64,000 nucleotides of DNA from Candidatus Pantoea haifensis (lineage in GTDB: Bacteria; Pseudomonadota; Gammaproteobacteria; Enterobacterales; Enterobacteriaceae), in the NCBI GenBank assembly GCA_018842655.1, contig JAGTWN010000004.1:3410001-3474000 (forward strand), written 5' to 3'. The notes under the pieces are model-generated. The model was not told the DNA's origin. It worked only from the letters and a program-made list of their open reading frames with translations, and did no database searches. Shown here in pieces: positions 40,731 to 49,767 of the stretch (the stretch's first letter is position 1; each line of letters starts with the position of its first letter). The translations under genes were made by a program, and so were the position numbers.

Positions 40731-41366
40731 ATGAATCGCGTTTTACTGACTGGAGCAACAGGATTAGTCGGATCGCATCTGCTGCGATTGCTGATAGACG
40801 ATCCGCGTATTGATGAAATTATCGCCCCCACACGTCGTCCGCTGCCGGAGATGCGTAAAGTGGTGAATCCGGTCGAAGCTGATTTAACGGATGTGTTACG
40901 CCCGCTGAAAGCCTCGCTCGACACGGTGTTTTGCTGTCTGGGCACGACCCGCAAACAAGCAGGCAGTAAAGAGGCCTTTGTCCATGTGGATTATACGTTA
41001 GTGATAGACAGTGGCTTGAGCGGCTTGCGTTTGGGCGCGAAACAGATGCTGGTAGTGAGCGCGCACGGCGCAAATCGTCATTCGCCATTTTTTTATAATC
41101 GTGTCAAAGGCGAGATGGAAAATGCGCTGCGTCATCAGGGCTGGCCGCGCCTTACGCTGGTACGACCTTCGCTATTACTGGGCGAGCGAAAGAACAAGCG
41201 CGGCGCAGAGCGTTTGCTGGCTCCGATCTTTGGCCTGCTGCCCGGTCACTGGCGTGCCGTACAGGCACGGGACGTGGCGCAGTGTCTGCACGATCAGGCG
41301 TTTTTACCGGGCGGCAATAACGTCAATATCATCGAATCGGGAGATATTCCTCGCCACTTACGATAA
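40731..41366 (+). CDS. yraR: NAD(P)-binding Rossmann-fold protein YraR
   Basis: A 211-residue atypical SDR/NAD(P)H-binding protein. The N-terminal cofactor loop is GATGLVGSHLLRLL, followed by APTRRPLPEM, FCCLGTTRKQAGSKEAFVHV and SPFFYNRVKGEME (with the YNRVK equivalent of YxxxK). It ends near nrdG and overlaps its stop by nine bases in convergent direction. In E. coli yraR follows yhbO in the same way; from here the synteny with E. coli breaks. Substrate unknown. Confidence 0.9.
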   Translation: MNRVLLTGATGLVGSHLLRLLIDDPRIDEIIAPTRRPLPEMRKVVNPVEADLTDVLRPLKASLDTVFCCLGTTRKQAGSKEAFVHVDYTLVIDSGLSGLRLGAKQMLVVSAHGANRHSPFFYNRVKGEMENALRHQGWPRLTLVRPSLLLGERKNKRGAERLLAPIFGLLPGHWRAVQARDVAQCLHDQAFLPGGNNVNIIESGDIPRHLR

Positions 41367-41822
41367 ATACCAGATGTGCTGATTGCGGCTACCGCGCCAG
41401 CGCAGCGTGGCATCTTTTTCCGCTTCGATAAAAGGGCCATCAATCAAGACATCAATAAAGGCCAGCACTTCGCGCTGTGCTGCAGTCAACGCCTGCTTCT
41501 CATAACCGGTCCACAGCCAAATATCTTTGCCCACGCACTCCTGCCGCACCCGTTTAACCAGGCGGCGTATGTGCGGCACGTTGTGCGGATGCAGCGGGTC
41601 GCCACCGCTCAGGGATAAGCCCCGACGCGGAATGCGCGTATCCTGCAGATCGGCCAGCAGTTGCTCTTCCATGGCTAAAGTAAAGGGCACGCCGGAATCG
41701 ATCCGCCACGTGCTCTGGTTATAACAGCCGCGACACTGATGCTCGCATCCGGCCACAAACAGCGTGCAGCGCGTGCCGGGGCCATTTATCACATCAAGAT
41801 CGTAGTAACGATGAATATGCAT
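41358..41822 (-). CDS. nrdG: Anaerobic ribonucleotide reductase activating protein NrdG
   Basis: A 154-residue radical-SAM activase that makes the glycyl radical on NrdD. The iron-sulphur motif is CEHQCRGC (CxxxCxxC) in AGCEHQCRGCYNQSTW, followed by the SAM-binding GGDPLHPHN. The ATG at 41822 gives MHIHRYYDLDVINGPGTRC, which aligns with the E. coli start; ATG 41825 overlaps the nrdD stop. It is directly downstream of nrdD, and the overlap suggests coupling. Convergent with yraR. Confidence 0.94.
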   Translation of the reverse strand: MHIHRYYDLDVINGPGTRCTLFVAGCEHQCRGCYNQSTWRIDSGVPFTLAMEEQLLADLQDTRIPRRGLSLSGGDPLHPHNVPHIRRLVKRVRQECVGKDIWLWTGYEKQALTAAQREVLAFIDVLIDGPFIEAEKDATLRWRGSRNQHIWYLS

Positions 41823-41824
41823 CA

Positions 41825-43958
41825 TCACAGCGGTCCGCTGTCGAGGTGTTTAACGCGACGCTGTACTTCTTGCTGTTTCCCGGCATTAAACGGGCGGGCG
41901 TCAGGACTGCCGAGATAGCCGCACACACGCCGCGTGACCGAGACGTGCGCCGGATCGTGGTTACCGCAGCTGGGACAGGTAAAGCCGCGGCTGGTACAGC
42001 TAAATTCGCCGCTAAAACCACACTCATAACATTCATCAATAGGCGTATTGGTGCCGTAATAAGGTACGCGGTGATAGCTGTAATCCCAGACATCTTCCAG
42101 CGCCTGTAAATTGTGCTGTATGTTAGGGTACTCGCCATAACAGATAAAACCGCCATTCGCCAACGCCGGATAGGGCGCTTCAAAGTCAATTTTGTCGTAA
42201 GGATTGACCTTTTTCTCTACATCAAGGTGGAAGCTGTTGGTGTAATAACCCTTGTCGGTGACGCCTTTTACTACGCCAAATTCGGCGGCATCCAGGCGAC
42301 AGAAACGATCGCACAAGTTTTCGCTGGGTGTGCTGTAAAGGCTGAAGCCGTAGCCCGTTTCAGCTTTCCACGCCTCTGTCGCATTGCGTAAATGGGTAAT
42401 GATCGCGATGCCTTTATCATGTAAAGCCGCACTGTCATAAGGATGCTGTGCACCACCGCTCAACGCATTGAGCGTTTCATGCAGGCCGATATAGCCCAAC
42501 GATAACGAAGCACGTCCGTTGCGAAAAATCGGGCCGATTTCATCATCGGCATTAAGCCGTACACCGCAGGCACCTTCCATATAAAGAATGGGCGCGACAC
42601 GGGCTTTGGTTTTTCCAGGCGCGCCACGCGTGTCATCAGGGCTTGTTTTGCCAGCGCCAGACGCTCATCCAGTAGCGACCAGAAACGCGCGTCGTCGCCA
42701 CCTGCTTCCAGCGCAATACGCGGCAAATTCAGGCTGATTACGCCAATATTATTGCGACCTTCATGGATCTGTTTTCCGTTCTCTTCATAGACGCCCAAAA
42801 AGCTACGGCAGCCCATTGGCGTTTTAAACGATCCGGTAACGCTAACCACCTGATCGTAATTAAGGATATCGGGATACATACGTTTACTGGCACACGCCAG
42901 CGCCAGCTGTTTAATGTCGTAATTCACATCACCCGCGCGACGATTAATCCCTTCGCGAATGGCAAAAACCAGTTTGGGAAAAACAGCAGTTTTGTGATTT
43001 TTCCCCAGACCCGCCAGCCGGTTACGCAGAATGGATTGCTGAATCAAACGCGCAGACCAATCGGTGCCAAGACCAAAGCCAAAGGTAACGAAGGGGTTTG
43101 ACCATTGGCGGTATGCAAAGTATTCACTTCATATTCCAGCGACTGAAAAGCGTCATAACACTCTTTTTCAGTCCGCTCACGCGCATAGGCTTCGCTATCT
43201 GCAATACGCCATTCAGCTGCAATAGCGCGATGCTTTGCCAGGCTCAGCTCAACAAACGGCGCCAGCACTTCATCAATGCGATTGATAGTAGTTCCGCCGT
43301 AAATATGGCTGGCAACCTGGGCGATGATCTGTGCAGTTACAGCCGTTGCCGTTGCGATCGATTTAGGCGGTTCGATCTCCGCGTTGCCCATTTTAAAACC
43401 GTTGTTCAGCATGCCTTCGAGATCAATCAACATACAGTTAAACATCGGGAAAAAAGGCGAGTAGTCGAGATCGTGATAATGGATCTCACCGCGCTCGTGC
43501 GCCTGCACCACATTTCGCGGCAGGATCTGTTGCTGGGCATAATGTCTGGCGACGATCCCGGCGAGCAGATCCCGCTGCGTCGGGATCACTTTGCTGTCTT
43601 TGTTGGCGTTTTCATTCAACAGCGCCGCGTTGGTCTGATCCACCAGGCCGCGAATGGCATGATGCAGTTTGCCGCGCTGTTCGCGTGCTACGTCGCGATC
43701 GTGGCGGTATTCAATCCAGGCGCGTGCCAGCTGCGGGTAAGGGCCTGACATCAAGGTCTCTTCAACCGCGCACTGAATATCACGAATATCGACTTCCGGG
43801 CGATCTGCCAACCGACGACTGACCTCATTCGCCACCTTTGCACACCAGGCTGCGTCGTTAACCTGTGCCGCCTGTGCTGCTGCTGTGACCGCTGATAAAA
43901 TGCGTTGCGCATCAAAACCTGTACGACAGCCGTCGCGTTTCACCACTACCGTTGCCAT
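41825..43958 (-). CDS. nrdD: Anaerobic ribonucleoside-triphosphate reductase NrdD, reading frame interrupted twice
   Basis: Class III ribonucleotide reductase, about 711 residues after correction (E. coli 712). An ATP-cone precedes residue 100 (VVVKRDGCRTGFDAQRI). The core has HERGEIHYHDLDYSPFFPMF, MGNAEIEPPKSIATATAVTA and MGCRSFLGVYEENGKQ. A C-terminal zinc site has CYECGFSGEF and CPSCGNHD, then the glycyl-radical loop RRVCGYLGSPDARPFN. One base is missing at 43093-43096 (or the adjoining T run), splitting ANGQTP from FVTFGFGLGTDW, and one at 42605-42607, splitting EKPK from ARVAPILYMEG. Functional only without oxygen. Predicted NrdR sites lie just upstream. Confidence 0.95.
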
Positions 43959-43970
43959 TTTTCCCTGACC

Positions 43971-44011
43971 CCATATGTAGACATGAAAACAAGTCTAATC
44001 GCTACATATAG
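43971..44011 (-). promoter_or_regulatory. Pair of NrdR boxes upstream of nrdDG
   Basis: CCATATGTAG (43971-43980) and CTACATATAG (44002-44011) match the NrdR core CWATATATWG at 8 and 9 of 10 bases. They start 31 bp apart, three helical turns, the usual tandem spacing for NrdR. They lie 13-53 bases before the nrdD start, where binding would block transcription. Confidence 0.7.
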
Positions 44012-44186
44012 TGATTTCCGCAGAATAGTCAGGTGCAGTTTGACCTACGACAAGGAAGACGGATTCCTGTATGAAAAAGCCGCTCGCCTGAAAAGCGTTT
44101 CCTGACGCTGTACAGGCGAACCAGCACGATGAACGGGGTAAGCTGCCGGGAATGCACCACTGGCCGCCGTCTGTAAGGTTGTAGAA

Positions 44187-45188
44187 TCAGGCAGGGCCAC
44201 TGACAGAGTGACGGCGTACTAACGTCGGACTAAACATGTTTGTCACTTCAGGCAGCGGCTGATCGTTCGCCAGCGCCAGCGCCAGTTCTGCTGCCTGCTG
44301 CGCCATAGTGACAATCGGATAGCGCACAGTAGTAAGGCGCGGACGTACATAGCGCGACACCAGCACATCATCAAAGCCAATCAGTGACATCTCTTCCGGC
44401 ACGCGCACGCCATTATCACTTAAAACCGCCAGCGCACCCGCTGCCATTGAGTCGTTATAACAGGCTACGGCGGTGAAATGTTTACCGCGTCCCAGCAGCT
44501 CGGTTATGGCCTGTTCGCCGCCTGTCTCGTCTGGTTCACCCCAGGCCACCAGCCGATCGTTGCAGGGCAAACCGTGCTCTTTCAGCGCATCGTAATAGCC
44601 TTGCAGGCGATCTTCCGCATCGGAAATGGTGTGGGTTGAGCAGACGAAAGCGATATTTTGATGGCCCAGTTGAATCAGATGGCGGGTTGCCAGCCATGCG
44701 CCATAGCGATCGTCCAGCGCAATGCAGCGTTGCTCAAAGCCCTTCAGCAACCGATTCAGCAGCACCATGCCCGGCACCTGTTTCATCAACACTTCCAGCT
44801 CGGCGTCAGAAATTTTCTTGGCATGAACCACCAGTGCCGCGCAGCGATGGCGCATCAGTTGCTCAATCGCCTGACGCTCTTTTTGCTCGTTGTGGTAACC
44901 GTTACCAATCAGTAAAAAGTTGCCGGTTTGTCCCGCGACTTCATCAACCGCTTTGACCATTGCGCCGAAAAACGGATCGGAAACGTCGCCTACGACCAGA
45001 CCCAGGGTCTCGGTAGATTGCTGCGCCAGGGCGCGTGCATTGGCGTTTGGATGATACTGAAGTTCTTCCATTGCCTGGCCAACGGCCTGGCGTGAACTTT
45101 CGCTGGCTTTGGGAGAATTATTAATAACGCGAGAAACCGTCGCGACAGAAACGCCTGCCAGTTTCGCAACATCCTTTATGGTCGCCAT
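44187..45188 (-). CDS. galR: Galactose repressor GalR (LacI family)
   Basis: A 333-residue LacI-family repressor. The helix-turn-helix and hinge start MATIKDVAKLAGVSVATVSR, then VINNSPKASESSRQAVGQAM and YHPNANARALAQQ. The sugar-binding core has VVGDVSDPFFGAMVKAVDEV and FDDVLVSRYVRPRLTTVRYP. These are close to E. coli GalR (about ten residues longer at the C-terminus there). ATG 45188 aligns with the family; an upstream GTG/ATG extension would add 13 residues of operator DNA. GalS is the alternative, but omr sRNA genes in the neighbourhood fit the galR locus of E. coli. Confidence 0.93.
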   Translation of the reverse strand: MATIKDVAKLAGVSVATVSRVINNSPKASESSRQAVGQAMEELQYHPNANARALAQQSTETLGLVVGDVSDPFFGAMVKAVDEVAGQTGNFLLIGNGYHNEQKERQAIEQLMRHRCAALVVHAKKISDAELEVLMKQVPGMVLLNRLLKGFEQRCIALDDRYGAWLATRHLIQLGHQNIAFVCSTHTISDAEDRLQGYYDALKEHGLPCNDRLVAWGEPDETGGEQAITELLGRGKHFTAVACYNDSMAAGALAVLSDNGVRVPEEMSLIGFDDVLVSRYVRPRLTTVRYPIVTMAQQAAELALALANDQPLPEVTNMFSPTLVRRHSVSGPA

Positions 45189-45206
45189 GCGTTTACCTGC
45201 TTCGGG

Positions 45207-45220
45207 GAAAACGTTTACAC
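45207..45220 (-). promoter_or_regulatory. Candidate GalR operator upstream of galR
   Basis: On the minus strand GTGTAAACGTTTTC at 45220-45207 matches the left half and centre of the GalR/GalS operator GTGNAANCGNTTNCAC, with an imperfect right end. It lies about 20 bases before the galR start, fitting autorepression. Inference from the motif only. Confidence 0.5.
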
Positions 45221-45368
45221 ATGACATCAGTGTTACGGAAAAGCGGCCTTACATCAAGCCAACAGAATGCCAGCGTCGTCGCAAAAGAGAGCAAAATCAG
45301 GCGTTCCGCCGCGACTTCTGCGGCGAGGGAGTTGCATGGTATGCTGACAGCTTCTTCACCTGCCATGA

Positions 45369-47651
45369 ATGATAACAATGAAAACAAGAGTGCCACATCT
45401 GGCGCATTGGGGCGCCTTTACCGCCATTACGGAAAACGATCGTCTGACGGGCTGCGAGCCTTTTTTCGCCGATGCCGATCCTTCGCCGATGCTCAACACC
45501 CTGCCTGAACTGGTTTATTCAGACAAACGTATTCGCCAGCCGATGGTACGTCGCTCGTGGTTAAAATCGCGGGAAAACAGCGATCGCACGCTGCGTGGAC
45601 GCGAAGATTTTGTCGCCGTGGACTGGGAAACGGCGCTGGATTTAGTCGCAGAAGAAAACCGTCGCGTTCGCGATCGTTACGGTGCCTCCGGCATTTTCAC
45701 CGGCTCGTATGGCTGGTCATCAGCGGGCCGCGTCAACCATGCGCGCACCCTGGTGCGTCGTTTTTACTTTAACGGCGGCGGCGGCGTTGACCAGCAAGGC
45801 AACTACAGCTGGGGCGCAGCGCAATTTTTCCTGCCTTATGTTATTGGCACCTATATGCCACTGACCGGCCGCGTAACCGACTGGCCGGAAGTGGTCGAAC
45901 ATGCAGAAATATTTGTCGCCTTTGGCGGGCTGGCGCTGAAAAATGCCCAGGTTGCTTCAGGCGGCGCAGGCCAGCACAGCCTGAAACCGGCGCTGGAACA
46001 GTTAGCCGCCAAAGGCACGCCAGTCATTAACATCAGCCCAATGCGCGATGACTGCCCGGCCTTTGTTAACGCTGAATGGATCCCCATTCGCCCCAATACT
46101 GACGTGGCGTTGATGATGGCGCTCGGCTATGAAATCAGCCAGCGTGGCGCAGTGGATGAAGCCTTCCTGGCCAGCCACTGCACCGGCTGGCCACAGCTGC
46201 GCGCTTATCTGCTGGGTGAAAGCGATGGCGTGGCAAAAACTGCTGGCTGGGCCAGCCGTATCACCGGCATTCCGGCTGAGCGCATTGTGCAACTGGCACA
46301 GCAACTGGTGGGTAAACGTAGCTTTATGACCTGTTCCTATTCAGTGCAGCGTGCGCACCGCGGCGAACAGCCCTACTGGATGATGATCGCCCTCTCATCA
46401 ATGCTGGGTCAGCCAGGCTTGCCGGGAGCAGGTTTTTCGTTTGGTCACGGCTCGATGAACAGCGTCGGCAATCCGCGTCAGGATGGCCCCGCGCCGCTGA
46501 TGAGTGCGGGCGTTAATCCGTCTGGCTTGTCGATTCCGGTGGCGCGCATCAGCGATATGCTGCTCAATCCTGGCCAGCCTTATACTTTTCAGGGTGAAAC
46601 GCTGCACTATCCCGACATCCATCTGGTGCACTGGGCGGGCGGCAATCCGTTCCATCATCATCAGCAGCTTAACCGGCTGGTTGAAGGCTGGCAGAAGCCG
46701 GACACGGTTGTGGTGCAGGATATTGTCTGGACGCCTGCGGCGCAGATGGCCGACATTGTGTTGCCCGCCACCACCACGCTGGAGCGCAACGATATTGGCG
46801 GCTCATCGCGTGACCGCTTTGTTTTTGCGATGCATCAGGCCGTTAAGCCGCAGCATCAGGCTCGCAACGATTTTGATATCTTTGCCGATCTCGCCGAGCG
46901 TCTCGGCTATCGCGACACCTTTACCGAAGGGCGCAATGAAATGCAGTGGATCGAGCATCTGTATCAGCAATGTGCCGTGGCGCATGCACACAAAGGCATC
47001 GACTTCCCTGAGTTTGCAGATTTCTGGCAGCGCGGCTTTGTTGAAATTCCTGAAGGCGGTAAGCCTTACATCTTTATGGATGATTTTCGCGCCGATCCGG
47101 TTGCGCATCCGATTCAAACCGCCAGCGGTAAAATTGAGCTGTTCAGCCAGACCATTGCGGATTACCAGCTGGACGATGTTGCCGGGCACCCGGAGTGGCG
47201 CGAGCCGCAGGAGTGGCTGGGCGCAGCCCTCAGCGCCGACTATCCGCTGCACATGATTTCTGTGCAACCGTCAGATCGCCTGCACAGTCAGCTTGATGGC
47301 ACCGAAACCGTACAGCGCAACAAAACCGCCGGACATGAGACGCTCTATATGCATCCGCAGGATGCCAGCGCACGCGGTATCGCAGAGGGTGATGAGATTG
47401 AAGTGAGCAATGCGCGTGGACGAATGCTGGCAGGCGTAAGCCTGACCGACGGCTTAACGCCTGGCGTAGTGATCATTGCGACCGGCGCCTGGTTTGATCC
47501 GGGCTTCGGTGGCAAATGGCAGCCCTGGGATCGCGCGGGCAATCCGAATGTGCTGACACTGGACATCGGAACGTCGTCGCTCACTCAAGGCCCTAACGCC
47601 ATGAGTTGCCTGGTAGAAATCAAAAAACATCCCGTTTGCAAAATAGCGTAA
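45369..47651 (+). CDS. Molybdopterin oxidoreductase of the BisC/TorZ (DMSO reductase) family
   Basis: A 760-residue bis-MGD enzyme without Tat signal, hence probably cytoplasmic. Blocks: VPHLAHWGAFTA, GIFTGSYGWSSAGRVNHA with the likely Mo-ligand Ser near residue 118, NYSWGAAQFFLPYVIG, LLGESDGVAKTAGWA, MLGQPGLPGAGFSFGHG, LPATTTLERND, and the C-terminal cofactor lid HPQDASARGIAEGDEIEV. Domain order and length are those of biotin sulfoxide reductase BisC and TMAO reductase TorZ/A; E. coli BisC is 777 residues or so. No partner membrane or cytochrome subunit is adjacent. Start ATG 45369 or 45378; neither has a strong ribosome site. It lies between galR and the first omr gene, where E. coli has nothing comparable. 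Confidence 0.9.
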   Translation: MITMKTRVPHLAHWGAFTAITENDRLTGCEPFFADADPSPMLNTLPELVYSDKRIRQPMVRRSWLKSRENSDRTLRGREDFVAVDWETALDLVAEENRRVRDRYGASGIFTGSYGWSSAGRVNHARTLVRRFYFNGGGGVDQQGNYSWGAAQFFLPYVIGTYMPLTGRVTDWPEVVEHAEIFVAFGGLALKNAQVASGGAGQHSLKPALEQLAAKGTPVINISPMRDDCPAFVNAEWIPIRPNTDVALMMALGYEISQRGAVDEAFLASHCTGWPQLRAYLLGESDGVAKTAGWASRITGIPAERIVQLAQQLVGKRSFMTCSYSVQRAHRGEQPYWMMIALSSMLGQPGLPGAGFSFGHGSMNSVGNPRQDGPAPLMSAGVNPSGLSIPVARISDMLLNPGQPYTFQGETLHYPDIHLVHWAGGNPFHHHQQLNRLVEGWQKPDTVVVQDIVWTPAAQMADIVLPATTTLERNDIGGSSRDRFVFAMHQAVKPQHQARNDFDIFADLAERLGYRDTFTEGRNEMQWIEHLYQQCAVAHAHKGIDFPEFADFWQRGFVEIPEGGKPYIFMDDFRADPVAHPIQTASGKIELFSQTIADYQLDDVAGHPEWREPQEWLGAALSADYPLHMISVQPSDRLHSQLDGTETVQRNKTAGHETLYMHPQDASARGIAEGDEIEVSNARGRMLAGVSLTDGLTPGVVIIATGAWFDPGFGGKWQPWDRAGNPNVLTLDIGTSSLTQGPNAMSCLVEIKKHPVCKIA

Positions 47652-47721
47652 GGATCTCATCGCTGGTTACATTTTGCGGGTAACTGTTGCGTTTGAGTGA
47701 TGGCAGTCCATCAAGCCGCCT

Positions 47722-47730
47722 TGCTACATT
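47722..47730 (+). promoter_or_regulatory. Extended -10 promoter of the first omr gene
   Basis: TGC TACATT places an extended -10 element with the hexamer exactly at -12 to -7 of the CCCAGAGG start. Further upstream TTACATTTTG (47667-47676) resembles half of an OmpR box; omr genes of E. coli are OmpR-activated. The OmpR part is tentative. Confidence 0.5.
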
Positions 47731-47736
47731 CAGGGT

Positions 47737-47811
47737 CCCAGAGGTATTGATGGGTGAACATCAACAGATTTATTTGATTACACCAACCTGCGCAGATGCG
47801 CAGGTTTTTTT
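47737..47811 (+). ncRNA. omrA/omrB: OmrA/OmrB-type small RNA, copy 1
   Basis: A 75-base gene that starts CCCAGAGGTATTGATGGGTG and ends with ACCAACCTGCGCAGATGCGCAGG plus seven T, that is, the stem CCTGCGCA/TGCGCAGG (tetra-loop GA-centred) and terminator. The 5' and 3' ends are those of E. coli OmrA and OmrB, known Hfq-binding RNAs induced by EnvZ-OmpR, whose 5' end pairs with mRNAs for ompT, cirA, fecA, fepA, csgD and ompR. The middle is short and unlike either E. coli copy, as expected. A promoter with extended -10 fits the first base. It lies between the molybdoenzyme and the PBP3-like gene, close to galR; in E. coli both copies also lie next to galR. Confidence 0.88.
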
Positions 47812-47927
47812 GCCCGCAATTCAGCGTCTGCTAACGAACTGATACACAGTTTTCCTGTGTTTTCATAAACGCTTTCTTTATAACTGCTGCCTTAAGCCCT
47901 TTTATTCTTTTAGCGCAGCGGAATGCC

Positions 47928-49655
47928 ATGCCCCGGATCAAAAAATTACTGGGAAAAGACCAGATCAAAGCCCCGTTTAACCCTTTTCGATTTCGCCTGA
48001 TCTGCCTGGGCGTACTGGCCTGCATGGTGATATTGCTGGCACGTGTTGCCGACCTGCAATTTCTTAATCAGCCCATGCTGGAACATGAAGCCGATCAGCG
48101 TTCGCTTCGCACCGTAACGCTACCGACCAGTCGCGGCACCTTACTGGATCGCAACGGTGAAGCCGTGGCGCTTAGCGTGCCATCGCGTGACATCATTGCC
48201 GATCCGCTGCGCGTGCTGGAAGGAAATCCCGATTTTACCAGCGCCAAATGGGCCTATCTGGCTGCTGCGCTGAACACCCGACCGGAGCAGATCGCTGCGC
48301 AAATCACCGCCAATCCTAAACGTCGCTTCCTTTATCTGGGGCGCAAAATTGAGCTGGGAATCGCAAAAGATATTAAAGAACTGCGCCTGAAAGGCATCAG
48401 TGAAGTTTATAACGATAGCCGCTTCTATCCCATGAGCGAGGCCTCCGCGCCGCTGATTGGCATTGTGGGTGCCGATAATGTTGGACTGAATGGCCTGGAA
48501 AAGGGCTTTGATAAAGTCCTGCAAGGTGTGCCGGGCAAAGAGGTTTACCGTCAGGATGCGATGGGCAACATCATCTCAATGATCAACTATCAGCCGCCCA
48601 CGCAGCCGCCAACGGTACAGCTCAGCATCGATAAATTTGATCAGTACACGCTCTACAGCAAACTGCGTGATGGTGTGTTGTTAAATAAAGCAGATTCCGG
48701 CGCGGCGGTGCTGGTGAAAATTGATACCGGTGAGATTCTGGCAATGGCGTCTTATCCGTCGTTCAACCCCAACAATTACGACGGTGCGACGCCGACGCAA
48801 ATGCGCAACGCAGCGATCAACGACAGTTACGAACCCGGTTCGACCGTGAAACCGCTGGTGGTGATGGAAGGGCTGGAGCGTCATCTGGTGCGTCCCGATT
48901 CCGTGATTGATACCACACCGTATCGCGTCAACGGCCATCTGATACGTGACGTCGGACACTGGCCGCGCCTGACCATGACCGGCATTTTGCAAAAATCGAG
49001 TGACATTGGCGTATCGCATATTGCCCTGGCGATGCCCGCAGAAGCATTGGTGAATACCTATCACGCATTTGGCCTGGGCAAGCCAACAGGATTAGGTCTG
49101 ACCGGAGAGAGTGTCGGCTATTTCCCGCTGCACCGCACGCGCTGGGCGGATATTGAACGCGCTACATTTTCGTTTGGCTATGGGCTACGCGTCACGCCGC
49201 TGCAAATAGCCCGTGAATACGCCACGCTCGGCTCTTACGGTATTTATCGTCCCTTATCGATTACCAAAGTCACCCCGCCGGTGCTGGGTAAGCAGGTGGC
49301 AAACCCGGAAACGGTAAAAGAAGTTGTGCATATGCTGGAAAGCGATGTCCTGCCTGGCGGAACCGGGATAAAAGCCGCAGTGCCGGGTTACCGGCTCGCA
49401 ACCAAAACCGGTACGGCTGAGAAGATGGGCACCAGCGGCAAGTATGATGGCGGCTACGTCAACTACACCGCAGGCATTGCACCTGCCAGCCATCCTGAAG
49501 TGGCGCTGGTGGTGATGATCAACCACCCAACGGCGGGCGATCACTTTGGTGGCTCGGTAGCGGCACCGGTATTTGGCAACATTATGGGGCCCGTGCTGAA
49601 GCATATGAACATTGCACCCGATGCCATCTACACCAGCTCTTCAGATAAATCTTAG
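47928..49655 (+). CDS. Second PBP3-type peptidoglycan transpeptidase (FtsI paralogue)
   Basis: A 575-residue class B penicillin-binding protein. A short cytoplasmic tail is followed by one membrane segment (about 25-42). The dimerisation/pedestal part has TSRGTLLDRNGEAVALSVPS. Transpeptidase motifs are STVK (Ser305), SSD (357-359) and KTG (near 493; TKTGTAEKMG). FtsI itself has SSN at the second motif. The whole resembles FtsI more than PBP2 (FSFGYGLRVTPLQIAREYATLG and YGIYRPLSITKV). The canonical ftsI should lie in the dcw cluster, not near galR, so this is a paralogue, comparable with PBP3SAL described in Salmonella. It stands alone between the two omr genes, with a hairpin after its stop. 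Confidence 0.9.
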   Translation: MPRIKKLLGKDQIKAPFNPFRFRLICLGVLACMVILLARVADLQFLNQPMLEHEADQRSLRTVTLPTSRGTLLDRNGEAVALSVPSRDIIADPLRVLEGNPDFTSAKWAYLAAALNTRPEQIAAQITANPKRRFLYLGRKIELGIAKDIKELRLKGISEVYNDSRFYPMSEASAPLIGIVGADNVGLNGLEKGFDKVLQGVPGKEVYRQDAMGNIISMINYQPPTQPPTVQLSIDKFDQYTLYSKLRDGVLLNKADSGAAVLVKIDTGEILAMASYPSFNPNNYDGATPTQMRNAAINDSYEPGSTVKPLVVMEGLERHLVRPDSVIDTTPYRVNGHLIRDVGHWPRLTMTGILQKSSDIGVSHIALAMPAEALVNTYHAFGLGKPTGLGLTGESVGYFPLHRTRWADIERATFSFGYGLRVTPLQIAREYATLGSYGIYRPLSITKVTPPVLGKQVANPETVKEVVHMLESDVLPGGTGIKAAVPGYRLATKTGTAEKMGTSGKYDGGYVNYTAGIAPASHPEVALVVMINHPTAGDHFGGSVAAPVFGNIMGPVLKHMNIAPDAIYTSSSDKS

Positions 49656-49672
49656 TTAAATCAAAGTGTAAG

Positions 49673-49698
49673 CGAGGTGTGGCTTTTTTCACACCTCG
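49673..49698 (+). terminator. Hairpin after the PBP3-like gene
   Basis: CGAGGTGTG and CACACCTCG form a 9-bp stem with the T-rich loop GCTTTTTT. Outer AAGTG and CACTT can extend it. No proper T tract follows the stem, so it may be a weak terminator. Confidence 0.5.
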
Positions 49699-49767
49699 TT
49701 TCACTTCCCTGCATTCCGTTTCCTTTTCCGCCTGTCCATTCACCGGTCAGGGTGCGAGGATAACCCT

